Shown here piece after piece: positions 25,311 through 34,067 of a stretch of 64,000 nt of DNA. Source of the stretch: Nocardia sp. NBC_00508 (lineage in GTDB: Bacteria; Actinomycetota; Actinomycetes; Mycobacteriales; Mycobacteriaceae); contig NZ_CP107852.1 of the NCBI RefSeq assembly GCF_036346875.1, positions 5,270,001 to 5,334,000 on the forward strand, read 5' to 3'. The translations under genes and the position numbers were made by a program. The notes under the pieces are model-generated. The model searched no databases. It had not been told where the DNA came from and worked only from the letters and a program-made list of their open reading frames with translations. Numbering within the stretch: the first letter of the stretch is position 1; each line of letters begins with the position of its first letter.

Positions 25311-26810
25311 ATGACTACCGCGATCGACCGTGGGGCGCCCGCCCCAGAGAAAACGGGAAGCGGCAGGCGCGGTTCGCACGCGCTGCGCTGGTGGGTGCTC
25401 GCCGTCCTCGGCGTCGCACAGTTGATGGTCGTGCTCGATGCGACCGTGGTGAACATCGCGCTACCCGCGGCGCAGCAAGACCTGGGCTTCAGCGACGGCG
25501 ACCGCTCGTGGGTGGTCACCGGGTACGCGCTGGCGTTCGGCAGCCTTCTGCTGCTCGGCGGACGTCTCAGTGACCTGTTCGGCAGGCGCAACACCTTCAA
25601 CGTCGGCCTGGTCGGTTTCGCGGTCGCCTCCGCGGTGGGTGGCGCGGCCACCAGCTTCGAGATGCTCGTCGCGGCACGCGTCGGCCAGGGCGTCTTCGGC
25701 GCGCTGCTGGCGCCCGCCGCCCTGTCGCTGCTCACCGTGACCTTCACCCAACCGTCCGAGCGGGCGAAGGCGTTCGGCATCTTCGGCGCGGTCGCCGGTA
25801 CCGGCGGCGCCATCGGCCTGCTGCTCGGCGGCGCGCTCACCGAGTGGGCGTCCTGGCGCTGGGTGATGTTCGTCAACCTGGCCTTCGCGGCCGTCGCCTT
25901 GGTCGGCGCGGTCCTGCTGTTGGCCAAGCACGCGAGCACCGAGCGGCCCAAGCTCGACATTCCCGGCACCGTCGTGGTCACCGCGGGCCTGTTCGGCATC
26001 GTCTACGGGTTCTCGCACGCGGAATCGGACGGGTGGAGCAACGGTGTCACCCTCGCCTTCCTGATCGGCGGAACCGCGTTGCTCGCGGTGTTCGCCTGGT
26101 TGGAGACCCGGGTGGCGCATCCGCTGCTTCCGGTGCGGATCGTGCTGGACCGGACGCGCGGTACGTCCTACCTGACGGTCTTCGTCATGGGCATCGGGAT
26201 GTTCGCCATCTTCCTGTTCCTCACCTACTACATGCAGTTGACGCTGGGCTACTCGCCGATCATGACCGGTGTGGCGTTCCTGCCGATGGTCGCCGCGATG
26301 ATCGCCTCGTCCACCACCACCCCGTCGCTGCTGCTGCCGAAGATCGGACCGAAAATCGTGGTCAGCGGCGGCTTCCTGATCGCGGCGGCAGGCATGCTCT
26401 GGTTGACCCGGATCGGTCTGGACACCGGCTACGCCACGCACATCCTGCCTGCCCTGATCCTGCTGGGTCTCGGCCTCGGCGGCGCGATGGCCACCGCCTT
26501 CCAAGGTGCGACCTCGGGTGTGCGGCACGAGGACGCGGGCGTGGCCTCGGCCATGATCAACACCAGCCAGCAGGTGGGTGGGTCGATCGGCACGGCGCTG
26601 CTCAGCACCATCGCCGCCTCCGCGGCCACCGACTACTTGTCCGCCCGGAATCCGGATCCGCTGACCATCGCCCAGTCCGCGATCGAGAGCTACACCACCA
26701 GTTTCTGGTGGGCCACCGCGATCTTCGTGGCAGGCGGCCTCCTCACCGCGGTGCTCATGCCGAGTACGGTGCCCGTGCCCGCCGAGGGTGAGCCGGTACT
26801 GGCCCACTGA
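25311..26810 (+). CDS. DHA2-family MFS multidrug efflux pump (14 TM)
   Basis: 499 residues with about 14 hydrophobic segments. Motif C-like and family marks are present: LMVVLDATVVNIALPAAQQDLGF in TM1, WVVTGYALAFGSLLLLGGRLSDLFGRRNTF (motif A), GQGVFGALLAPAALSLLTVTF and GTGGAIGLLLGGALTEWASWRWVMFVNL (motif C). This is the EmrB/QacA group of proton-driven drug exporters. It is followed by a perfect terminator stem and is probably transcribed alone under the TetR at 24512. Confidence 0.95.
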   Translation: MTTAIDRGAPAPEKTGSGRRGSHALRWWVLAVLGVAQLMVVLDATVVNIALPAAQQDLGFSDGDRSWVVTGYALAFGSLLLLGGRLSDLFGRRNTFNVGLVGFAVASAVGGAATSFEMLVAARVGQGVFGALLAPAALSLLTVTFTQPSERAKAFGIFGAVAGTGGAIGLLLGGALTEWASWRWVMFVNLAFAAVALVGAVLLLAKHASTERPKLDIPGTVVVTAGLFGIVYGFSHAESDGWSNGVTLAFLIGGTALLAVFAWLETRVAHPLLPVRIVLDRTRGTSYLTVFVMGIGMFAIFLFLTYYMQLTLGYSPIMTGVAFLPMVAAMIASSTTTPSLLLPKIGPKIVVSGGFLIAAAGMLWLTRIGLDTGYATHILPALILLGLGLGGAMATAFQGATSGVRHEDAGVASAMINTSQQVGGSIGTALLSTIAASAATDYLSARNPDPLTIAQSAIESYTTSFWWATAIFVAGGLLTAVLMPSTVPVPAEGEPVLAH

Positions 26811-26840
26811 CGCCAGGGCGCCGATCCGGCGCCGGACAGC

Positions 26841-26885
26841 AGCGGCCGCCGCTCCCGCGACCCCGTCGTAGGAGCGGCGGCCGCT
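26841..26885 (+). terminator. Terminator hairpin after the DHA2 pump gene
   Basis: AGCGGCCGCCGCTCC (26841-26855) and its exact complement (26871-26885) form a 15-bp stem with a 15-base loop, followed by TGTCTGTG. It lies 31 bases after the stop codon. Confidence 0.7.
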
Positions 26886-27244
26886 TGTCTGTGAGTAGTC
26901 CCGTCCTGCCGCAGGAGAGGGCCCTGTCCGACCGCGTCGTAATTGTCGTGGGATGCTTTGCAATAGGAATCCCGATGATTCCGGCCGCCGCGACGTGGGT
27001 AGCCAAGAGACTGCTACGTCCCCTTCTGGGGCACCGGCGTACGCTGCGGCGGCACCACCCTCTCCACTCCACCCGCGAGGTTCGTAGACTCCTCGGATCG
27101 GGCGCGGTGCTCCTCGCTCTCGTCCGCCCAGGGGAGTGGCGGTGGCGTAGCCGGGGCGTCGAAGCCCGGCGCGGGGCATGCACGGCGGCTACCTGGTTCG
27201 GCTCGGCGATCGACGGGAACGGCACGACGAAAGGGGGTCAGGCA
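26886..27244. other. Gene-free stretch before the DUF190 gene
   Basis: About 360 bases. A forward frame is open across it and joins the DUF190 gene, but its translation is basic and irregular, not that of a domain. I looked for a crcB (fluoride channel) gene or a fluoride riboswitch, which often accompany DUF190 genes, and did not see either. Confidence 0.35.
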
Positions 27245-27607
27245 GTGAATGGTCCGCAAACGGGTTCTCGCGCAGCGGGACAGTGGCGGCCCGCGGCACG
27301 GCTCACCGTGCTGCTCGATGAGGACGACAAGTGGCGGCACACGCCCCTGTACCACGAGGTCGTGCGGCGTGCCAGGGACGCCGGGCTCGCGGGTGCCAGT
27401 GTGTGGCGCGGCATCGAGGGATACGGCGCGTCCTCGCACGTCCACACCACCCGGTTCCTGGATGTGGCCGACCATCTTCCGCTGATGCTCGTGCTGGTGG
27501 ACGAGCCGGAACGGCTGCGCGCGTTCGTTGAGCAGAACGCCGAACTGCTCGAGTCGGTCAACGTCACGCTGGCACCGGTGGAACTGTGGCAGGAAGGTGA
27601 GCGATGA
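27245..27607 (+). CDS. DUF190 family protein
   Basis: 120 residues from GTG 27245, with GGGGGTCAGG just before it. The domain runs about residues 20-115: RLTVLLDEDDKWRHTPLYHEVVRRARDAGLAGASVWRGIEGYG, then VHTTRFLDVADHLPLMLVLVDEPERLRAF. This is the ferredoxin-like DUF190 fold, commonly encoded beside CrcB fluoride channels. Here no crcB is seen on either side. Its last codons overlap the next short frame (ATGA). Confidence 0.85.
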   Translation: MNGPQTGSRAAGQWRPAARLTVLLDEDDKWRHTPLYHEVVRRARDAGLAGASVWRGIEGYGASSHVHTTRFLDVADHLPLMLVLVDEPERLRAFVEQNAELLESVNVTLAPVELWQEGER

Positions 27608-27822
27608 CAGTACCGTGCGGCGTACCAGCGGATTTCGACGCGTCGATGCCACAAGGGCCGTCGACCGTTACCATTGTCGGTTCGGCGCGGCCCGGCCATC
27701 GCAGCGCCGCGAGAGTTGACCTGCGGCGCGCCACGGTCAGCACGTCGGGCTACGAGAGGATCCGGCTGGTGGCCGACGTGATCGACGCGGGGTCGGCGGC
27801 GACCAGGCGGTCGTGGACATGA
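27604..27822 (+). CDS. Short uncharacterised ORF coupled to DUF190
   Basis: 72 residues. The start ATG overlaps the DUF190 stop (ATGA), which implies translational coupling, but the product (STVTIVGSARPGHRSAARVDLRR...) matches nothing I recognise and has no membrane segment. In related genomes a crcB gene often begins at this position, so this may be the start of such a gene whose body was lost. It could also be non-coding. Confidence 0.3.
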   Translation: MTVPCGVPADFDASMPQGPSTVTIVGSARPGHRSAARVDLRRATVSTSGYERIRLVADVIDAGSAATRRSWT

Positions 27823-27869
27823 TTCTGATGACGAGCCGGGCGCAGCCGATCCGGAAGGGAGACCCGAGC

Positions 27870-29513
27870 ATGGCCCACGATCGAGCCGGGCGTCCCGCGC
27901 GTTCCACCGATCTGGAGGACATCGCACACCTGGTGACCGCCTACTACAGCCGCGTCCCCGATGTGCGGGATCCGGCCCAGCGGGTGGCGTTCGGTACCTC
28001 GGGACATCGCGGTTCCAGCCTGGACAGCGCCTTCAACGAGGCGCACATCCTGGCGATCACCCAGGCGATCGTCGAATACCGCGCCACCCGCGGCATCACC
28101 GGACCGGTCTACCTGGCCAGGGACACCCATGCGCTGTCCGAGCCCGCGTGGACCACCGCGCTCGAGGTGCTCGCCGCCAACGACGTGACCACGGTGATCG
28201 ATGCGCGCAACCGGTACACCCCCACCCCGGCCCTGAGTCACGCTGTGCTGCGCCACAATCGAGGCGGCGCCAGGCACCAGGCCGACGGCATCGTGGTCAC
28301 CCCGTCGCACAACCCACCGCGCGACGGCGGCTTCAAATACAACCCGCCGCACGGCGGCCCGGCCGACAACACGGCCACCGACGCCATCGCCGCTCGCGCC
28401 AACGAACTGCTGCTGGGCGGGCTGGCCGAGGTCAAACACACCACGCTGCGGCGCGCACTGGAAACCGGCGTGGAACGCTACGACTACCTCGGCCATTACG
28501 TCGACGATCTGCCCAATGTGCTGAACCTGGACGCCATCCGCGGAGCGGGCATCCGGCTCGGAGCCGACCCGATGGGCGGCGCCAGCGTCGACTACTGGGA
28601 GGAGATCGGTCAGCGCTTCGACCTCGAACTCGAGGTGGTCAACCCGTTCGTGGATCCCACCTGGCGGTTCATGACGCTCGACAGTGACGGCAAGGTCCGG
28701 ATGGACCCGTCCTCGCGCTACGCGATGGCTTCGCTGATCGCGATCAAGGACGACTACGACATCTCCACCGGCAACGACGCCGACGCCGACCGCCACGGCA
28801 TCGTCACGCCCGACGGCGGATTGATGAATCCGAACCACTTCCTGGCGGTGGCCATCGAATATCTGGTCGCCAACCGGATGGGCTGGGATGCGCTGACCAA
28901 GATCGGCAAGACCGCGGTCACGTCGTCCATGATCGACCGGGTGGTCTCCGTGCTCGGCCGGGACGTGCACGAGGTGCCGGTCGGATTCAAGTTCTTCGTG
29001 CCCGGGTTGTTCAGCGGCAGCATCGCTTTCGGCGGCGAGGAGAGCGCGGGCGCGTCGTTCCTGCGGATGGACGGCACCGTGTGGACCACCGACAAGGACG
29101 GCATTCTGCTGGCACTGCTGGCGGGTGAGATCGCCGCGGTCACCGGGCAGAGTCCCTCGGCGCGTTACGTCGAACTCGAACGTCGCTACGGCAGCCCCGC
29201 CTACGCGCGCATCGACGCACCCGCCACCGCGGAACAGAAACAGCTGCTCGCGAAGTTGACTCCGGACATGATCACCACGAAGGAGATCGCCGGAGAACCG
29301 GTCACCGCCGTGCTCACCAGGGCGCGAGGCAATGGCGCGCCCCTGGGCGGCCTCAAGGTGACCACCGAGAACGCGTGGTTCGCCGCGCGCCCCTCCGGCA
29401 CCGAGAACAAGTACAAGATCTACGCGGAGTCGTTCCACGGCCCCGAGCACCTGGTCGAGGTGCAGACGGCCGCGGAGGAATTGGTCGGGCGGGCGCTGTC
29501 CGGTGACGGGTAG
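27870..29513 (+). CDS. pgm: Phosphoglucomutase (alpha-D-glucose-1,6-bisphosphate dependent)
   Basis: 547 residues, typical for bacterial Pgm of the alpha-D-phosphohexomutase family. It interconverts glucose 1-phosphate and glucose 6-phosphate. The catalytic phosphoserine loop VTPSHNPPRDGGFK has Ser at residue 146; the metal loop GNDADADRHGIV and the sugar-binding GGEESAGASF follow, and the phosphate-binding RPSGTENKYKIYAES is near the C-terminus. ATG 27870 follows GGAAGGGAG. Its end overlaps the start of the MFS gene at 29503 by 11 bases, so the two are co-translated or at least co-transcribed. Confidence 0.97.
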   Translation: MAHDRAGRPARSTDLEDIAHLVTAYYSRVPDVRDPAQRVAFGTSGHRGSSLDSAFNEAHILAITQAIVEYRATRGITGPVYLARDTHALSEPAWTTALEVLAANDVTTVIDARNRYTPTPALSHAVLRHNRGGARHQADGIVVTPSHNPPRDGGFKYNPPHGGPADNTATDAIAARANELLLGGLAEVKHTTLRRALETGVERYDYLGHYVDDLPNVLNLDAIRGAGIRLGADPMGGASVDYWEEIGQRFDLELEVVNPFVDPTWRFMTLDSDGKVRMDPSSRYAMASLIAIKDDYDISTGNDADADRHGIVTPDGGLMNPNHFLAVAIEYLVANRMGWDALTKIGKTAVTSSMIDRVVSVLGRDVHEVPVGFKFFVPGLFSGSIAFGGEESAGASFLRMDGTVWTTDKDGILLALLAGEIAAVTGQSPSARYVELERRYGSPAYARIDAPATAEQKQLLAKLTPDMITTKEIAGEPVTAVLTRARGNGAPLGGLKVTTENAWFAARPSGTENKYKIYAESFHGPEHLVEVQTAAEELVGRALSGDG

Positions 29514-31062
29514 ATCCAAGCCCCTGCCCACCGAGATCTGGGTGCTGGTCGGGGGCGCGTTCGTCATCGCCATCGGGTTCGGTCTGGTCGCCCCGGTACT
29601 GCCGCAGTTCGCGCGCGGGTTCGGCGTCGGCGTGGCGGCCGCTTCGGCGATCGTCTCCGCGTTCGCCCTGATGCGGTTGCTGTTCGCGCCGGTGAGCGGG
29701 CGACTGGTGCAGCGGCTGGGGGAGCGGTCGGTGTACCTCGGTGGGCTGCTGATCGTCGCGCTGTCCACCGGAGCGAGTGCGCTGGCGCAAAGTTATTGGC
29801 AGCTCATGGTGTTGCGGTCGCTCGGGGGAATCGGGTCGACCATGTTCACCGTGTCGTCGCTGGCACTGGTCATCCGGATGTCTCCGCCGGAACAGCGCGG
29901 CCGGGTATCCGGACTGTGGTCGACCAGCTTCCTGGTCGGCTCGGTGAGCGGTCCGCTGGTCGGCGGCGGGTTGTCCGGCCTCGGGTTGCGGTGGCCGTTC
30001 GTGATCTACGCGGTCGCGCTGCTCGTCGTGAGCGTCGCGGTGCACCTGAGCCTGCGGAATTCCGCGTTGGCCGCGCCCGAGCCGGTCGGCAGGGTCCGCA
30101 TGATGTCGTTCCGGGAGGGGTGGGCGCGGCCGGAGTACCGGGCGGTGCTGCTGTCGAACTTCGCCAATGGCGCGGCCGTGTTCGGTGTGCGGATGGCGTT
30201 GGTGCCGCTGCTCGTCGTGGAAGTCCTGCACCAGGCGCCGGGCATGGCGGGTGTCGCGCTGACGGTATTCGCGGCGGGCAACGTCGCGGTGCTGTTCGCC
30301 GCAGGACGGCTGTCCGATCGGTGGGGCCGAAAACCATTCGTGATCGTCGGCTCACTGGTGTGCGCGGCGGGCACCGCGGGGCTCGGCATGGCGACGAGCT
30401 TGCCGTTGCTGCTGGCCACCTCGTTCCTCGCCGGACTCGGTTCCGGGATGTTCACCCCGACTCAGCAGGCCGCGGTGGCCGACATCATCGGTCCCAAGGC
30501 ACGCGGCGGCCCCGTGCTGGCCGGTTTCCAGATGGCCGCCGACCTCGGCACCGTCGTCGGCCCGGTTGCGGTCGGGGCTCTCGCGCAGCAGGTGTCCTAC
30601 GAACTCGCCCTCGGTGCGACCGGTGCACTGCTCGCCGTAGCCGCGATCGTCTGGGCGGTCGTCCCGGAGCCTCTGCGCCGCCGTCCAGTCCACGCGGAAA
30701 CCCCATCGGACCGGCTCGGAAGTGAACCTCAGCCGACGTCGGTCGACCACGCCTCGAGCGACGCGTCCGGTGCGTCGGCGGGACCGGTGCGGATTGGAGC
30801 CGAGTCCGGAACGGCGGTGCGTGGTTCGGGAGTTCTGACGTGCGACCCCTTGCTTGATCCCGGAGAGGTGGCAGGTGAGCCTGCGGCAGTCGGCGGTGAG
30901 CACGGGGGTGATCCCCGAGCGGTAGGAGCCGATTTCCGGGCGGCAGTGGCCGTGCCGGGCATGGCAGTTGCCGAATCGGATGCGTCACCGGCCACTCCGC
31001 GTCGTGCGATCTCTCGTCGCAAACGCCGGCGGCCCGCCCCACGAACCGGCCGCACCCGGTGA
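29503..31062 (+). CDS. MFS transporter with an unusual C-terminal extension
   Basis: 519 residues. The first 395 form about 12 membrane segments of a drug-type MFS: IWVLVGGAFVIAIGFGLVAPVLPQFARGF, LFAPVSGRLVQRLGERSVYLGGLLI (motif A), GLWSTSFLVGSVSGPLVGGGLSGLGLRWPF. After RRRPVHAETPSDR a hydrophilic tail of about 120 residues follows, Ala/Gly/Ser-rich at first and ending in a very basic RRKRRRPAPRTGRTR. Such a tail is not part of the family; it may be a read-through extension created when the normal stop was lost. GTG start inside the end of pgm. Confidence 0.82.
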   Translation: MTGRSKPLPTEIWVLVGGAFVIAIGFGLVAPVLPQFARGFGVGVAAASAIVSAFALMRLLFAPVSGRLVQRLGERSVYLGGLLIVALSTGASALAQSYWQLMVLRSLGGIGSTMFTVSSLALVIRMSPPEQRGRVSGLWSTSFLVGSVSGPLVGGGLSGLGLRWPFVIYAVALLVVSVAVHLSLRNSALAAPEPVGRVRMMSFREGWARPEYRAVLLSNFANGAAVFGVRMALVPLLVVEVLHQAPGMAGVALTVFAAGNVAVLFAAGRLSDRWGRKPFVIVGSLVCAAGTAGLGMATSLPLLLATSFLAGLGSGMFTPTQQAAVADIIGPKARGGPVLAGFQMAADLGTVVGPVAVGALAQQVSYELALGATGALLAVAAIVWAVVPEPLRRRPVHAETPSDRLGSEPQPTSVDHASSDASGASAGPVRIGAESGTAVRGSGVLTCDPLLDPGEVAGEPAAVGGEHGGDPRAVGADFRAAVAVPGMAVAESDASPATPRRAISRRKRRRPAPRTGRTR

Positions 31063-31076
31063 AACGAATCTCGATG

Positions 31077-31475
31077 TCAGTTCAGTCGCAGCAGGCCCGC
31101 GTCGGTGGTTCGGAAACCGCACGTGTCGCGGTAGAAACCGTTGAGGTGTGGTTCGTAGTCGACGTGCAGCCACTCGACACCGAGTTCGCGTAGGTCGCTG
31201 ACGAGGGCCGTGACCAGGCTGGTTCCGATGCGCTGATGCTGGAGTCCCGGGTCGACCATGGTGTCGAGGAGGAAGGCATGCCGACCTCCATCCCAGACCG
31301 CGTGCACGAACCCGACAAGCCGATCGCCGACGAATGCGCCGACCCACGATCTGCTGTGCCGTTCCAGACGCGCCTTCCAAGGGCTCAGCACGTGGTCACC
31401 GCCGAATGCGTCGGTGTGGAGCCGCGAGAGCATCTCGTCGTCTACAGGGAAGCGGATGCGGAGCTCCGCGATCAT
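31077..31475 (-). CDS. GNAT-family N-acetyltransferase
   Basis: 132 residues. Core elements are WVGAFVGDRLVGFVHAVWDGGRHAFLLDTMVDP (strands 2-4), the acetyl-CoA loop QHQRIGTSLVTALV (Q-x-x-x-G-x-x-L) and HLNGFYRDTCGFR. ATG 31475 has an AGAGGA site 7 bases upstream and is preferred to 31514. Convergent with the long-tailed MFS gene. Substrate unknown. Confidence 0.85.
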   Translation of the reverse strand: MIAELRIRFPVDDEMLSRLHTDAFGGDHVLSPWKARLERHSRSWVGAFVGDRLVGFVHAVWDGGRHAFLLDTMVDPGLQHQRIGTSLVTALVSDLRELGVEWLHVDYEPHLNGFYRDTCGFRTTDAGLLRLN

Positions 31476-31579
31476 GCGGCATCCTCTCTGCGGAGTGATG
31501 AATGGAATCTCCATACCTGCCCTTTGCGGATGTACCGCCCGGCGGTGGCCGGGAAGGTTCGGTGGGGCAAAGTGTCAAT

Positions 31580-32317
31580 GTGAGCGAATCTCGTTCGAAC
31601 TACACGCCGCGGCCGATGTCCAATACGACCACCTATGCGTTGGGTGCGGTTGCCCTCGCGTTGATCGTCTTGATCGTGATCGTGGCGATCCGCTGGGGGC
31701 GGGACGAAGCGACTGTCCGCAACGACGGCTACGGTCCGGTGCGGGACCCGGCGGTGCAGTCGGTGCTCGAGCAGAACGGCTCGATCCTGCTCGGCCGCCC
31801 GGACGCGAAGAAGACCATCGACCTCTTCGAGGACCCGCTGTGCCCCGGCTGCGGCAACCTGGAACGCATCTACGGCCAGGAAATCGCCCAGAAGACCGAT
31901 GAGGGCGCGCTCGCGGTGCGCTACCGCCTGGTGAATTTCCTCGACGCGCGCTCTCAGAGCAAGGACTACTCCACGCGCGCCGTCGCCGCGAATCAGTGTG
32001 TGGCCGAAGCAGGTTCGGGCCAGGTCTACTCGAAGTTCCACACCGAGCTGTTCACCACGAAGCGCCCCAGCGAGGGCGGCGGCGACCTGAGCAACGAAGC
32101 ACTCGCCGCCATCGCCCGGGACGCCGGAGCTCCAGAACCGGTGCTGCAATGCATCACGACCGGCGCAAAGGTCGACTTCGCACGCACCACGGCCATGGCA
32201 CAGACCGCCGCACTCGGCGCGGCACTCGGCGGCTCCGCCGCCACCCCCGCCGTCTTCGAGGGCACGACCAAGATCGATGCCAACGACGAGAACTGGGTGA
32301 TTTCACTCACCCACTGA
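31580..32317 (+). CDS. Membrane-anchored DsbA-like thioredoxin-fold protein
   Basis: 245 residues from GTG 31580. An N-terminal membrane anchor (about residues 20-40, TYALGAVALALIVLIVIVAI) is followed by an extracytoplasmic thioredoxin fold of the DsbA/DsbG type: DLFEDPLCPGCGNLERIYG with the redox motif CPGC, a helical insertion with SKFHTELFTTKRPSEGG, and AATPAVFEGTTKI carrying the cis-proline. A lone third and fourth Cys (NQCVAEA, LQCITTG) may form a structural disulfide. It resembles mycobacterial Mpt53/Rv2969c-like oxidoreductases in plan. Confidence 0.87.
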   Translation: MSESRSNYTPRPMSNTTTYALGAVALALIVLIVIVAIRWGRDEATVRNDGYGPVRDPAVQSVLEQNGSILLGRPDAKKTIDLFEDPLCPGCGNLERIYGQEIAQKTDEGALAVRYRLVNFLDARSQSKDYSTRAVAANQCVAEAGSGQVYSKFHTELFTTKRPSEGGGDLSNEALAAIARDAGAPEPVLQCITTGAKVDFARTTAMAQTAALGAALGGSAATPAVFEGTTKIDANDENWVISLTH

Positions 32318-32717
32318 TCAGTTGATCCATCCGCCGGCCCTGGCGCGCGGACATCTGCTCGATCCAACGAAAGGCCGGGACGCCGACTCCACCACGCCGA
32401 CGCCCCGGCCCACTCGACGGCCGATCCGACATCCCAGCCCCCGAGATCGCCACCACCGAGTTTTCAGTTGGTCAATGGGCCGGGCGTCGGCTCCACCTGC
32501 CGACACCCGGCCCGCGCACTCGACAGCACGACCCGGCCCCCTGACCCGAGACCGCACCTCGAGATGCCCTATCGCCCCGCCAACTCTCGAACATGTGTTC
32601 GAGTATAGCTCATCAGCCTGGTCTTGTCGCCCCCGAATCGAGGCGATTTGGTCGCCGACACACTGGTGGTGTAATTTCATTCAAGCGCGGCGGGTAAGCC
32701 CGGAGCGCAACCCATCA
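32318..32717. other. Gene-free stretch holding an SOS box, upstream of tRNA-Ala
   Basis: About 400 bases. The reverse strand has a 120-codon open frame but its product is not protein-like and the SOS box lies inside it. The only clear signal is the LexA site at 32587. Confidence 0.5.
32587..32602. promoter_or_regulatory. LexA-type SOS box
   Basis: TCGAACATGTGTTCGA is a perfect 16-bp palindrome matching the actinobacterial SOS consensus TCGAAC-N4-GTTCGA. Just after it, GTATAGCT could serve as a -10 on the plus strand. No damage-inducible gene follows in either direction; the next plus-strand gene is tRNA-Ala 116 bases on. Confidence 0.8.
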
Positions 32718-32790
32718 GGGGCTATGGCGCAGCTGGTAGCGCACCACACTGGCAGTGTGGGGGTCAGGGGTTCGAGTCCCCTTAGCTCCA
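32718..32790 (+). tRNA. tRNA-Ala (anticodon GGC)
   Basis: 73 nt. Acceptor stem GGGGCTA pairs with TAGCTCC, discriminator A at 32790. The D arm GGCGCAGCTGGTAGCGC, the anticodon stem-loop CCACA-CTGGCAG-TGTGG (anticodon GGC), and the T arm AGGGGTTCGAGTCCCCT are all present. It reads GCC and GCU alanine codons. CCA is not encoded. Confidence 0.96.
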
Positions 32791-32800
32791 CAGAAACCAC

Positions 32801-32833
32801 AGGTCAGGCCCGGTTTTTAACCGGGCCTGACCT
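32801..32833 (+). terminator. Intrinsic terminator of tRNA-Ala
   Basis: AGGTCAGGCCCGGTT (32801-32815), a TTT loop, and the exact complement (32819-32833), then GCTTTATTTG. A perfect 15-bp stem 11 bases after the tRNA. Confidence 0.85.
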
Positions 32834-32947
32834 GCTTTATTTGTCGCAATCCCACGAAATCCCCACGGTGGAATGTTCGGCATCGAGTGAACCGCAGGTG
32901 ATCGCGCTGGCCGGACGGCCGGTTGTCTGACTGAAATCGGCTACGTT

Positions 32948-34057
32948 TCAGCTCGGCTGGAAGAATGCGAGCATTCTCTGGCTGGCGTCCGGCGACGTCA
33001 GGATTTCCTGCATGTGTGCGGACATCCGGGCGGCAGCGCTGGTGCGTTCGAACATCTCGCGTTCGTATTCTTTGACGGCGGCGGGAAAGTCGTCCGGGTG
33101 CGCGGCCAGCGCGAGGGCGAGCAGGGCGCCGTCGAGCAGCGCCATGTTGGCACCCTCTCCCACCGGTGGCATCAGGTGCGCGGCATCGCCGAGCAGCGTG
33201 ACGCCTGGTGTCGACGGCCAGGTCAGGCCGACCGGGAGGGTGGTGATCGACCGCGGCACGACCGTGTCGTCGCAGGCCGCGATCAGCGCGGTGAACCGTG
33301 AGTCCCAGCCGGGGAGCAGGTCGATCAGTCGCGCCCGGGCGGCGGCCGGGTCGTCGAACGGGATCCCGCTGGTAGCGAACCAGTCCTCGGCGGTGTTATA
33401 GAAGCTGAGGCCGATGCGAACGCGGCCGTCGCCGTTGCGCTGCGCCGCCAGGGATAGTCCGTTGCCGAGCACCCAGTAGTTGCCGCGCCCGACCATCGCC
33501 GCGAGGTCGGGGTGCGTGCGGTCGATGTCGGGAATGCCGACCTCGACGACGTTCTGGCCGATATGCGCCGGGCGGGCGTCGGTGAGCAGCGCGCGGACCC
33601 GGGACTGCGCGCCGTCCGCGCCGACCAGCAGGTCATACGTCGTACTGCTGCCGTCGGCGAAGTGCAGCAGGCCGTTGTCGGCGGATTTGAACGCGTGCCC
33701 CCAGCGCACCACGTCTTCGGGGAGGGAATCCAGCAGCAGGTTGCGCAGATCGGCGCGGTCGACCTCGGGTCGCTCGAGCGGGGCGTCGTCGGGCGTGTCC
33801 TCCTGGAGCAGCAAGGTGCCGTCCGGCTCCAGAAGGCGCATGTCCTGCCCTTCGCCGCGGGCGATCGCGTGGAACTGGTCGATCAGGCCGGCCTCACGCA
33901 GTGCTCGCTGCCCGGAATGTATGTCGAGCATGCCGCCCTGACCACGCGCGCCGCGCGAGAGTTCACGTTCGTACACGACGGCGTCGATGCCGTTCACGTG
34001 CAACACCCTGGCGAGGGTCAGGCCGCCCAGTCCGGCTCCGACGATGGTGATGGTCAT
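32948..34057 (-). CDS. FAD-dependent monooxygenase (TetX/PHBH-like)
   Basis: 369 residues. The dinucleotide-binding ITIVGAGLGGLTLARVLHVNG is at residues 3-23, the family DG motif is LVGADGAQSRVR near residue 150, and the GD motif is TLLGDAAHLMPPVGEGANMALLDGALLA near 280. This is the class A flavoprotein hydroxylase family; TetX-like members oxidise tetracyclines, others phenols. ATG 34057 gives the glycine-rich start directly. The gene is divergent from a TetR regulator and probably under its control, suggesting an inducible oxidation of a toxic or aromatic compound. Confidence 0.92.
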   Translation of the reverse strand: MTITIVGAGLGGLTLARVLHVNGIDAVVYERELSRGARGQGGMLDIHSGQRALREAGLIDQFHAIARGEGQDMRLLEPDGTLLLQEDTPDDAPLERPEVDRADLRNLLLDSLPEDVVRWGHAFKSADNGLLHFADGSSTTYDLLVGADGAQSRVRALLTDARPAHIGQNVVEVGIPDIDRTHPDLAAMVGRGNYWVLGNGLSLAAQRNGDGRVRIGLSFYNTAEDWFATSGIPFDDPAAARARLIDLLPGWDSRFTALIAACDDTVVPRSITTLPVGLTWPSTPGVTLLGDAAHLMPPVGEGANMALLDGALLALALAAHPDDFPAAVKEYEREMFERTSAAARMSAHMQEILTSPDASQRMLAFFQPS

Positions 34058-34067
34058 GGTCGCCCTT

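Noticed and set aside
26886..27244. Fluoride riboswitch or crcB gene before DUF190
   Set aside because: Looked for the conserved crcB RNA core and a CrcB membrane-protein pattern on both strands; neither is present.
32318..32680. 120-codon minus-strand frame before tRNA-Ala
   Set aside because: Product is not protein-like, has no ribosome-binding site, and contains the SOS box inside the frame.
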